From Lumbricus rubellus (lineage: Eukaryota; Annelida; Clitellata; Crassiclitellata; Lumbricidae), in contig OX243815.1 in NCBI GenBank assembly GCA_945859605.1, positions 31,065,618 to 31,129,617 on the forward strand: DNA of 64,000 bases. Reading direction: 5' to 3'. The notes beneath the pieces are model-generated. The model was not told the DNA's origin, made no database searches, and saw only the letters and a program-made list of their open reading frames with translations. Shown here piece by piece: positions 1-23,200 of this stretch. The position numbers were made by a program, and so were the translations under genes. The first letter of the stretch is position 1, and the number at the start of each line of letters is the position of its first letter.

Positions 1-773
1 TTATTTTCAATTTATTACTTTGTTTTACTTGCTTAAAAGTTACTGTGAGAACAAACTGATTGGAGCAAATAAATAGTAGCTGTGTTACTCATACCTCTTT
101 ATTTATGAGTGGTTGTTGACCCATGGTATGATACCATGATGTGGCATTTCGAATTCAGATTGTCTTACATTTTGTCAAATTTAAACACTTTGAAAAAGAA
201 CTGAAAGCCCATATAAAATTCTCAGTTAGCGAGTGAGACAAGTTAGTGACAGAACCTGTTAAACATTTTTTTAACGTCGAATGCATTGTCCAGTGCAATG
301 AATCCCAGTGACTGCCATATTTGTTTATCACGGATAAGCTAAGGACAGCGGATGATTTTTCTATAATGATGGAAACCAATAATTGGTTAAAATTGAATTT
401 CTGCTGCCAATAATCGGTTTGCCAAAGAATTGGATATTAGCAACCCTGCTTGAAGATATACGTATCATTTGAATTATGTATTGTAACATTATATTTCACT
501 AATCGTTAATATTTGATGAGAACTGACTTATTAGATATCAACAGATTATGATCGCATAATCACAGGGGCGCTATATAAATTGCATAGATAGATAGATAGA
601 CAGACAGTGGGACCTCAAATGTAGGATTGATCTATCAAGTAACGATTGTAAGATCTAAGGCTATGTAGTATAATGCAATGAGTGAAACTGCATGTAGCAA
701 GTAAGCAAGTTTGATACTTTTTATGCTGTGTTTAGTTGTATACTATGTGATCAAATTTACAATTCTTTTGTAG
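1..773 (+). other. Intron of the poly(A) polymerase gene (5' part of gene outside window)
   Basis: No reading frame here matches the N-terminal part of poly(A) polymerase, and the first recognisable exon begins in mid-protein after a tag acceptor at 771-773. I therefore read this stretch as intron. It contains GGGGCGCTATATAAAT followed by a short GATA/GACA tract at about 566-607. That looks like the 3' tail of the L2-like LINE/SINE families seen elsewhere in the window. Confidence 0.7.
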
Positions 774-13103
<12,330 letters not shown>

Positions 13104-14319
13104 TGTCCTTACAGTGGTTAGTTTTCTGCGTGAACTCCATAAAGAGTTGGTGTGCAGTGTATACGACTGCAGCCAGTTTACAATGATACGTACCACACCA
13201 GTTTTCAACCACACCTCGTGAATATTCGACCGGCACATGCCAGATATGGAATGCAGCTATTTTCTGTTTGCATTTTTACTTTGCCAGGTTTTTTCATATG
13301 ACAGATTTCGTGGTTGAATTTGGTGACATGTGCCAGTTGATATTTCGAAGGGTGTGTTTGAAAACTAGTCTGGTTGATTCGAAAGTATAATCGCAAATTT
13401 AAAAAAAGACGATAGCTTGGCTTGAAGGCCATATGTAATTTCTACTTATCAGGAAAAGAAATAAAATCAATTAAAAAAATTAGATTGTCAGGTGTTTTCT
13501 TGTTCTAATTTTTCCTTGGATATAACGATTCAAATGGTTTCTTATTTTCTTTTGGGAAGTTCAGCTTCACTAATCTTCACAATGTCACTAGTGTTAGCCT
13601 AGTTGGTTTTCTTAGTATGAGCATGGCCCTTGAATAATGACGAGATAATTCATCTGTTTCTGGATTTGTCGATTGCAACTCAATAATGACCAATGTATCC
13701 ACAAATCTGCTGGCAATGGCGATAGCTGAAGTGTGCTGCGTGTCTTCTGTGTAGAGCAGTTATTATCTCCCTGAACACAAATCCATCACCTTTCACTTTG
13801 ACAACTATGCTCCTAGATAGTTTTCCTAGTATTTAATCATTAATCTCCTATCACTGCATTAATAGATCTGAAACAACGGGCAAGGTTTATGTGTCATCTA
13901 CCATTGTTTAGTGTATGATGATATTGCTACAAATGTCATAACTTAGTTTTAGAGTAATTATGGTGCTGGATGGCATGAGCACTGTTAGAAAATCACAACA
14001 GGGCTGAAAATCTGGTCGTGTACAAACAAATGGCAGTAGTGGTTCAGATGATAGAGAACTATGCAGCGAAAAACATAAAAAGTATTTAGAAAATATGCAG
14101 CAACTTATGGCTGGCTGCACTGAGGTTGTTCAGCAAGAGTGCTGTAGCAAGAGTGCTGCTGTTGGTTGTCGTTTTTATTCAAAAAAGAATTTCCTTCAAC
14201 AACCAAACCCTGCCTCTAATGACTTTGTTCCAACTTGATTGATTGGAGCAATGATAGTGCTTAGACCTTTGCAAGAAGTTGGATCTACATATTACAGTTT
14301 GTGAACTTCATGATTTGGG
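13104..14319 (+). other. 3' UTR and downstream flank of poly(A) polymerase
   Basis: The stop codon is at 13101-13103. The first AATAAA downstream is at 13460-13465, followed by an AT-rich then T-rich stretch, and is the best poly(A) signal candidate. An alternative AATAAA near 16925 with a GT-rich follower would imply a very long 3' UTR. No coding sequence seen. Confidence 0.5.
13460..13465 (+). terminator. Candidate polyadenylation signal AATAAA
   Basis: This is the canonical hexamer 357 bp after the stop codon of the poly(A) polymerase gene, followed by TTGTCAGGTGTTTTCTTGTT, a GU/U-rich element. It is the nearest canonical hexamer I found. Confidence 0.5.
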
Positions 14320-14796
14320 GTAACAAAGGGCTAGCTAGGGCTGTACCGAACATTCGCTTCGTATTCGTTTCGGGGCCGAATAGCGGGCCAAATAGCTATT
14401 TGGTATTCGGCCGAATAGTAACGTTCGGACCAATACGAATAGTGTTGACATGATATCTGTTTCTGTATGTGCAGCTGCTATAGACAGTGGACTATAGTAT
14501 CTCTGTCATTAACATAATATATGCTGTGGTTGACAATTTCTGTGTTTAATTTTTAAATTATTTCCATTCCTGGTTTACACAGACTGACAGAAGGATGCAA
14601 AAATTGCATGTAGTTGACTGTGTACTTTTAGTTTATTCTTTGAATTGACTGAACTGAAACTTTTGGTTACATTTTAAATTTTGAATGTTGTCAGTAGACC
14701 TATTTTGTACACTATTCGTATTTGGCCGAATAGTTGGTCCAGTTATTCATATGCGGCCGAATAGTGACACCTATTTGGTACAGCCCTAGTAACAAA
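14320..14796. mobile_element. hAT-like MITE with TIR TAGGGCTGTACC and 8-bp TSD
   Basis: GTAACAAA occurs at 14320-14327 and 14789-14796. The right end is TTGGTACAGCCCTA, the complement of TAGGGCTGTACC at 14336. Eight extra bases (GGGCTAGC) between the left TSD and the TIR look like a partial duplication of the tip. The ends are rich in the palindrome GGCCGAATAG/CTATTCGGCC. There is no transposase; 8-bp duplication and tip suit hAT. Confidence 0.8.
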
Positions 14797-17030
14797 TAGT
14801 ATACTAAGTATTCTGTGTATTATGATTTTATTTTCACTCATTCTATGACTTCTTGAACATACTTTGCTGCATGACAACTGCTTTTTAGAAATGTTTTGCT
14901 TTGGTGCAGTCGGCCAAAATGCTTTTTCTGATTGCTGGATCTGCTTGGGTTGTACCCAGAGCACATAACGCCAGTTGAGATTAAATGAAGATGATCAAGT
15001 ACATGAAATAGTTTCCTGTTAGCCATAGTATAATAGTATATACATTGGACTATTACTGGTCAGTGTAAAGAGAAGAGCAATTTAAGATAAACTTATGCGC
15101 AATATCTGTATATCTTCACCATGGCTTTTATGCGTTATTAACATCGTCGCTTTTTAACTGGTTGTCGAATTAAATTTCAAGTCTTAGTCCAAACTGAATG
15201 CGAATGAAGAATTAGACTCTACATTATTGAGGAGTGTCATGTTCATGTCATGTGTGGCACTGCTTCTGTTTCTTGGTTATTGCATTATTAAAAAGTTTCG
15301 TGATTCATCTTTGGAGCCTCCATTCTATACAAAAACAAAAGCTTTGGCTTGAAATCTGATAGTTGTGTTCCAGCCACTTCAATGTCTGAATTAATACTAA
15401 ACCATTGTTGTTGCTTTGGCTTTTGAAAAGTTTGCGTTTGGTTGTTCGGTCCCTACCATGAAGTCTGTTTCAATACCATAGTCTCGTATGAAGCCCTGTT
15501 TATTGTTTCTGGCTAATCTGAGTCATTCAGAACGATTGTGGTTTATGTTGCCTTTGTCTTGTAGAACTTAGAGACAAATGTTTCGAACTGGCTTTCATTC
15601 ATATGCTTATTGCTAACAACATTGTCAGGTTGCTTAAGTTAACCGGGTTTTTTTCAGTTGGCAAGTGGTGTGCTTAAATTTCTCATGTCTTGCTGTCAAA
15701 GTCATCCACTTACATTGTTGCAAAATGAACGAACGCTGTAAATTATGACCAGATGAATGAATGCCTTTCCGTATTTGATGTAGCATTTGCTCGTTGATAC
15801 TTGTGTGTATGCTGGATGTGCAGAACAGTTTATGATGTTGCTGTAACAAGAGTGCTGCCTGCAGTTGATTAGCTGAGTAGTACGTGATGTCATAAAACTT
15901 TTTTGTCAAAATGCCTGGTTGCTGTATTAATAGGCACACACGTGGAGTGCAGACATTCAGTTTCAGTGCTTTATTTTGGCAGCATTATGTTTCTTTTAAA
16001 GGCAGTTGTCTTTGCAGGCAGTTATGTCTAAACTGCTATAACTGCTATGTATTTGTAGTAGAAGAGAGTTAGCAACAACAATTGAAATATATCCAGACTT
16101 CTTCTTCGCAGTGACATTTGTGACATAGAACTGTCATCACTAATGTGTTATATAATCGTTTATCTTTGTAGAAGGTGCTGTAAACTATGCTTTTATGTGC
16201 TGCACGATGAATATTATCTAAACCCTTAGTTTGTCGGAGTGTATTGGATTTTTTTATGCTACTTATCAAAATTTGTTTCTTGCTGTAATAACCAAAATAC
16301 ATTTCATGAAACTGCTTCTTTGATTAATTATACTGTATGCTGATTACCGTGAGTAGAGCACTCTTATATCTGTGTAAGTGTTTATTACATAACATATTAT
16401 TATGTGTTATCTCTTCTTTCACTTCTTGGTATTTGCTGATGTTTTCATTGTATCGTACATAGTTGTCCGTTGCTATAGTAAGTTGACTAGACACGTCGCT
16501 GTTTAACTCTTTAACGATGAGCTGCATTGGTTTCCCAATTGCTTTGAGCACACGCTCGTTGTTAAGGCGTTAAAACTAGGGTTCGAAAATGAGGCGCGTC
16601 TCTAGTTGTAGCATCGCTATTTTACAGTTTATGTCTGCCACAATTTTTAGTTTATTCTACATGTATATTCAGAGATGAGAATTTATTTCAAAATCAGAAG
16701 ATGTTGATTTAGATGTGTCTGTACGGTTAGAGATGGTCTTAAGTTTTTATGGGATGTTGTTTGGTGTGTCACTGTACAATTTTGTGTTGTTTATTGTGCG
16801 ATGTTGAGAATGTTTCTTTTGTACAACATTTTCCACAAACGTGTATTACAACTGCCGTAAATGACACTTCTGTTGTACAGCTGTACATAACCTTGTTACC
16901 TATTCTTCAAGAGTAATCTGTTGAATAAAATGCCTCTTTATAGTTTCGTCTTTGTTTTTGTCTTCAGTAATTGCAACATGGCCTCCCTATTAGGCTGCCA
17001 CATGTGTACGTAATATATGAACAGCCCTGT
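14797..17030. other. Intergenic, no gene seen
   Basis: AT-rich unique-looking DNA. Open frames are short and match nothing I recognise. A 71-bp TTAA mini inverted repeat lies at 16503-16573 and an AATAAA near 16925. Confidence 0.6.
16503..16573. repeat. Diverged TTAA-bounded 71-bp mini inverted repeat
   Basis: TTAACTCTTTAACGATGAGC is partly complementary to GCTCGTTGTTAAGGCGTTAA. The length including both TTAA is again 71 bp, as at 10992 and 44895, although the sequence has drifted. Confidence 0.45.
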
Positions 17031-17037
17031 GATCAAT

Positions 17038-18180
17038 TTTCAATTTAATTGAAAATTTAGTTTGATAGCTAATTAATTCTAATTAATTTCCAAAATGGTC
17101 CAAGTAAGCAAGGTCATAGTTAACAGTGCAAAAAATTGGTGCCAGGGTGGAGATGATTTAAATCGGTTGATTTAAATCATTGATTTAAATCACGATTTAA
17201 ATCGGTAATAAAAATCACGATTTAAATCGAATAGTGAAAATAAATTTCAATCAATGCTTTTGTGCCGCACAACTTGCAGGTTTGTTTCCTTTCACTTAGC
17301 TGCAGCAGTGTAGCTGCCAGTTAGTGCATTCAGCATGTCCAGCAGGCTGACTCATCTGGCTGCACACTGCACAGTGTAGTGCTAAAGTGACCTAATAATA
17401 TTAGTACTGTAGTGTTCTAGTTTGCAAGGTGTGACAGTAACTTAACCACTTACATAGCGATCTGATTTCACAGTTTAACAGAACATTGACTTCTTCATTG
17501 GATTTAACTGATTGTTCATCGATCGCACTATTAGTATTAAGTATATATACCACTTCAACTTAGGTGTTAATTTGTATTGTATAACTGCAAAACTAAAGAA
17601 GGTAATAATTGTTACCGAATACCAAATATCAGTTACAATAATGCATAGTGGCTTGATACCCACATGGAGGCAGTAAATCCAAACTTAGAACTAGTAGAAA
17701 GAAATCGGATTTAAATTTTAAAAATCGGATTTTTTATTTTCAGTTAAAAAATCATCAACCCTGTATTGTTTAGCTGTAGAATTAAAGAAAAAAAATCCGA
17801 TTTTTTGATTTTTATTAAAAAAATCACGATTTTTATCCACCCTGATTGGTGCTGATTTTTTAACCAGCATAACGTTCAACATACTTTTTGTGGCATTTGC
17901 ACCTTAAATTTCTGAACCACTTTTTAGTATGGCAATTTGTAACGACTGTTTAGTCAACTGCATTTTCCAACTCTTTTTAGTGCCATTTGTGATGACATTT
18001 TCGTAGTTTTTGTTCTTACATTCTCGGAGATTTAAGTTTTCAGTTTCCCAGGGTTTTTATAACTGTTCTGAAAAAAGTTTTAAGGTAACTGAAACCTGGG
18101 GTAAGCTCCCTGCGAACCAATGCTGGAATGGAAATTAATCAGAATTAATTAACTATCAAAACTAAATTAGCTAATTGGTT
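17038..18180. mobile_element. Outer inverted-repeat unit flanking a nested MITE
   Basis: AATTTAGTTTGATAGCTAAT with following TAATTCTAATTAATTTCC near 17057-17093 matches the complement of the stretch at about 18128-18165 over roughly 48 bp with few mismatches. The pair faces inward and encloses the hAT-like MITE at 17143. I infer an older non-autonomous element; its outer ends and TSD are not certain. Confidence 0.45.
17135..17852. mobile_element. hAT-like MITE with TIR CAGGGTGGA and 8-bp TSD ATTGGTGC
   Basis: ATTGGTGC occurs at 17135-17142 and 17845-17852. The element (17143-17844) starts CAGGGTGGAGATGATTTAAA and ends TTTTTATCCACCCTG. The left end holds several GATTTAAATC palindromes; the right end carries AAAAATC/GATTTTT runs. 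No transposase is encoded. The tip and TSD length fit hAT. Confidence 0.85.
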
Positions 18181-18189
18181 GGTTTGTAT

Positions 18190-18835
18190 ATTAAGTAGTT
18201 ATATTATAGTATATATTATAGTTATATTTAGTAGTTAAGTAGTTGGTTGTAGCTTGTTGCTGTTTAACGACATTACCATTTCAAAGATGATTTATTATTT
18301 ATTTAGTGCCACCCTCATCCTTTATCCAGGCTTTGGACAGGCACTGGCAGAGTACAACCAGTGGCAGAGTTAGGCTATAACAGCGCCTGAACTTGTGGAG
18401 AAGTAAATAAATAAATATTTAAAATCTTTGGGTTGATCACATGCCATCAGTTAATCGGTGCGCACCTAGATGGCAGGAGCAGTCAGCACGAGCTTCGACT
18501 TGCTGGATGCGGCCATATAATCCAAGTTTCGAAATGGCTGCGATGCTGGTATAACCGTATAACGGCGTTTGGTGTGCAATCTATCACGTGGCATTTTGTC
18601 CCAATAAACCCGATGTGGTGATTCAATTATCGGTTAGTACGTATGCGCAGAGAATCGACGGCAATAATTGTATTTTACAACCGATGCTAATTGCCTCGTA
18701 TATATATACAGCAAAGTAAACAGGCAACTGAGTTACCCAATTCGATGCTGAAACGTTAGACATAGGCCTAGATGCTTAATTTGCACAGTTATATACTGTA
18801 TACAGTGTATAGGCCTTTCTCTAAAATGTATTATG
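18190..18835. other. Intergenic, possible SINE/LINE tail
   Basis: No gene seen. The stretch near 18300-18415 ends TATAACAGCGCCTGAACTTG then an AAAT-rich tract, which looks like the 3' tail of a retroposon, but I cannot assign a family. Confidence 0.35.
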
Positions 18836-19079
18836 TATTGTACTGTATTGTAGGCCTATATAAGCTTTTATAAAGCGCCTCTTACAGACTAGCTATTCAG
18901 AGACGCTCTCAGCGTGACAGCACCAAAGGAAAAAAAAACGCTTCAAGTAGCGAAGGGTTTAAGATGACACCCCCAATAAGATCTTACTGCGGATAGTGGG
19001 AGCATGGGCGCCCGCACATAGGGGCAAGGGGGGGCACTTGCCCCCCCTGGAAAATGGAATTTTTTTTTCTAACTACTAC

Positions 19080-19599
19080 TGTCACAAGTCTTTTCCCTCT
19101 TCTTCTCTACGTGTGACCTTCAGTCTCTTCGGAAGCTTCTTCGTATAAGTTCGTGGTAGCGTAGGCCTATCCCTAGATAACTGTTTCATTAGCTAAATGG
19201 CTAGGTTAAAGAATCTACAGTCTTTCACTGTTTTGTTAACCAACAACGACGACGTGTTTAACTCTTCTTATTATACTCCAAAATCCGATATAAAGTAAAA
19301 CGATCAGCAACAACACAACAATGACTACACTTGCGTTATCATAACAACTACACGACTACTACCTTCATCAGTCTACTCTATCGCAACTCAACAACAACTA
19401 TTACAGCCTATCTCAACGGCTCTCAACACGCAACTCTCCTTCTTCACTTCCACTCCCTTCTTGTACAATTAACGTACGCTCGTCTAGACGTCACGTGCTG
19501 TCCAGACAATCACCTGTGTAGACGCCGCGCGGCAATTTGCACCTGGCCTACTTACGTCGCTGTACGACAATCGGCGTGCACTGATTAAATTAGCTGACA
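19080..19599 (-). repeat. 3' LTR of the Gmr1-type element
   Basis: 520 bp, same sequence as 24876-25395 as far as read by eye. The 85-codon chance frame is identical in both. Ends are 5'-TG...CA-3'. Confidence 0.9.
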
Positions 19600-19620
19600 T
19601 TACCTCCTTCCTTTCTTTTG
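19600..19620 (-). other. Polypurine tract of the Gmr1-type element
   Basis: On the minus strand the bases just 5' of the 3' LTR read AAAAGAAAGGAAGGAGGTAA, an uninterrupted purine run until the final TAA. This is the expected plus-strand primer site. Confidence 0.8.
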
Positions 19621-19716
19621 AAGAGAGCTAATTAATCTTAAAAATTAGCGAACGTATAATGCTTAAACTAAATACAAACAATTCCTATACTAAATACAAT
19701 CACAAAATATCTTATA

Positions 19717-20274
19717 CTACAATCTCGATAAGCAGTCCGCTACTACATTCAGCTTTCCCTTCTTATAGTTCAACAGAATGTCAAAATTTTGCAATGATAA
19801 AGACCATCGGACTAACTTAGCAGACTTCGACATTGACTCAGTCAAATAAACTAAAGGAATATGGTCAGTGAACACATTAATCTTGGAACCAATAATAATT
19901 TCTTTCAATTTGTTTAAAGCCCATATGATTGCATAGGCTTCCTTCTCAATCGTCGCCCATCTCCTCTGGGTATCTGTCAGCTTCTGGCTGATAAATGAAA
20001 CGGGACGTTCTATCCCCTCATCGTCCACTTGTGACAGCACAGCCCCCACAGCAAAATCACTGCTATCACAGTACAAATTAAATGGTTTGCCAACCTCGAA
20101 CATGTACAGAACAACATTCGATAAAACAATTTCTTTAAGAGAATCAAAAGATTTCTGGTGGTCCTCAGTCCAAATAATGTTCTCAGGTGTCTGCTTGCTA
20201 GTTAAATCTGTCAATGGTTTAGCAATTTCAGCAAAATTACAAATAAATTGTCTGTAGAAACCAAAGAATATCAA
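19717..20274 (-). pseudogene. RT thumb/connection remnant plus RNase H of the Gmr1-type element
   Basis: The 185-residue frame starts FYRQFICNFAEIAKPLTDL, which corresponds to the region after the RT palm in gypsy elements. RNase H follows with LYCDSSDFAVGAVLSQ, IEKEAYAIIWAL, VFTDHIPLVYL and the terminal NVVADCLSRL. The catalytic D-E-D set is present. The upstream RT fingers and palm with the YxDD box are missing and the frame is shifted relative to the gag-int frame (offset of two), so this part is not translated as an intact pol. Confidence 0.85.
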
Positions 20275-20282
20275 TCAATTAG

Positions 20283-23200
20283 TTAGCAAATGTTAGGATT
20301 CTTCGGGTTCAGCACCACTTCCTGTTCTACCAGTGTACATAATCCAGGTTTGTCCGAAACTCTGTCTGCATAACAGTTCAGTACATCCAGTAGGCCTAGC
20401 TGTTTCTGTTGCTCGCTCGTAAGATGTCCGATCTGTTCATAGTCCAATTGCAGCGATTTCTGTGTCGTCTCTGCATGGTCTTCTTTCAATGGTAGCTCTA
20501 CCACTGATCCGAATTCGTCGTCCTCTTCCACGATGAGACCACACGATAATGTTCTTGCGATGAACTTCCTCATTTTGTTGGCATGGACGATTCGTCGGCC
20601 GTTTTCATTCATGTCCACCAGATACGAATACTTGGATCTTCTTTGTAGCACTGTACATGGACCATGCCATCGTGAGATCAATTTATTGGTTGACGTTGGA
20701 TACAGGACGATGACGTTTTCTCCTGGTTCGAATTCTTTATCCTTGGCCCTCTTGTTGTATTGACTGGCGTATTTTTTTTGCTTTTCCTCTGCACAATTTT
20801 CAGCAAATATCAAAGCTTTCTCCATGTCTGCTCTTAAGTTCTTCAGGTACTTTGCTGTTTGTACTCCAATGTTTGGCGGTAGATTTATTTCTTTGGTCCA
20901 GCTTTCCTTTAAGATAGTTAATGGTCCTCTTGGCATTTTTCCATACACCAGCAGATATGGTGCCACTCCTGTCGTTGCGTTAGGAACTTCTCTCAATGCC
21001 CATACGGTAAACGGAATGATTTTATGCCACTGTCTTGGATTTTCCACAATGACATGATGCACCATCTTCTTGAACGTCTGGTTCCATCTCTCAACTAATC
21101 CAGCTGCCTCAGGATGCCCTGGTGAATCGAATCGTGGACAGCATCCCATCAATTTCAAAAATTCTCTTGTGAGACTGGCTGTAAAATTTGTGCCTCTGTC
21201 GCTGGTGATCACAGACGGCACCCCCACGTCAATGAATAGCTTCATCAAAGCTTCGCACACAGCCTTAGCAGTCAATGACTTCAGCAAAAAGATTGTCGGC
21301 CATCTTGTACATGAATCCACTATGCACAAGCAATACTTATGCCCAGCTGCTGACTTCGGTTCTATTGGGCCTACCACGTCCATAGTCATCCGTCGGAATG
21401 GAACATCTTCCCTTGGAATTGGTGTGATCGGCACTCGATCCATCACCAAACTTCGTGCCTTCAGCTGACACTTCTCACAGGACTTACAAAATTTCACCAC
21501 GTCTCGACGCATCTTTGGCCAGACAAAGGACAACTTGATTCTCTCTCGTGTCTTCTCTTCTCCCAAGTGTCCGCCAAATACTGACTCGTGAGCTAATTCC
21601 ATTACTTGAATTCTTCTCTCTTTCGGTAACACCAACTGATACACAAGCTGATCCAGCATTTGATGCTTCTTATACAGCAATCCATTCACCACGCTAAACT
21701 CTGATCCTTGGTCTTCAGCGATCCTCCACCACGATTTCAGTGACTCGTCATTTCTCTGCTGCTCCTCGAATTTCTTCGCATCTTCCAGCTGTCTTTCATC
21801 GTTCGAATTCTCTGTGAACAAGTCCCTCATACTTGTCTCCAGTTCAGCGTCGCTTCCGGAATCTTCACTATCATTTCGTTCACATGCAGCCATCTCTTCT
21901 TCAGTTTCATTGTTCTCAGATGTTGTTCTTTCGTCATCTTGGATGCTGAGTTCATCTTCGCTTTCCGTGTCATCTTCTTGCGAACTTTCGTTTATCGTTT
22001 CATCTTCTCCGTCTTCGACTTCTGCTCTCCGACTTTGTGCTCTTGTAGTCACATTCGCTTGTAGCTCTCCTTGCAATATACTGATTGGTGGAACCTCTTT
22101 CAGTTCTGCAATTATCTCTGGATGTAGCAGGAACTTTTCTGGATTTTCTTTACACAGTTCTGCTGAAATGCTGGCACACACTAAAGTTAAATATGGCGCG
22201 ATATTTATTGTCCTGTCCTCTGTAGCTGCTCCTTCGTTACGACCGCTCATCCGCACTTCGATTTTCACCAACTTAGCTGGAATCGGCTCTCCAGCTACAC
22301 ATTGCAAATGAACTCTGCCGATTTCTTCTACTGTCGTTCCTTTCAGTAGTTCCTCGTTGATTACTGGTATCTCGGTCCCCGAGTCAATCAACGCCTCGAC
22401 TTGCACAGGCTGCCCATCAGTCCCACGTATCTCCACATTTACATGCTGCAACGATATCTTCTTTATGCGTTGACACTCCTCTTTACTTTTTGTTTCTCGA
22501 CAATTTTCTGCAATGGAAGTAGTCTTTATCGCTTCTTTCAGTATGGTGAACTGCGGCGTACACTTCATCACTGACTTTACTTCTGTTTCTTGGTTGCATT
22601 GTTCTTCCCAACCAGGAGGTGCATTTATCACTTGTATCTGGTTTACTCGAAGATTTTCTGCACTTCTGCTAAAGTTCTTCCTCAGATTTGCCGCTCCTGG
22701 TGCTTGGCAATGTTTTATTAGGTGTTTGTCAGAATGACAGTTGTGGCAACGTTTCTTTATAAAACTTCTTTGCTCATTGTTCTCCCATTTGTTGTACGGC
22801 GTGTATGATGCATTACTTTCTGTTGGGCGTCCCAGCGGCGGAGTTCGATTGTAGGCTTGTCTGTCCCACGTTGACTCTTTCTTATCTTGCCAATACTGCT
22901 TTCCAGAATAATTATCTTTCTTTGCATCATTACTCTTGGCTTGGCTTCCGGTGTCTTTGCTATCCTTGTTCCACTTGAATGGCTTTGAGCTATTTCCCCA
23001 TGCTTCAAATTTCGGTTTGTCTTGGAACATCACACCAATCCGATTGTTTACATGTATGTCTGCGAGGTCTGCAACATTACTAGCTTCCAAGCATTCTGTG
23101 CCCTCTTTTGCTAAGACAAACTGCAGTGGACCTGGTGGTAAACATTCTTTCAGCTTATCCGCCACTAACAAATCAAACAGCTTCTCGTAGTCTTTGTCCA

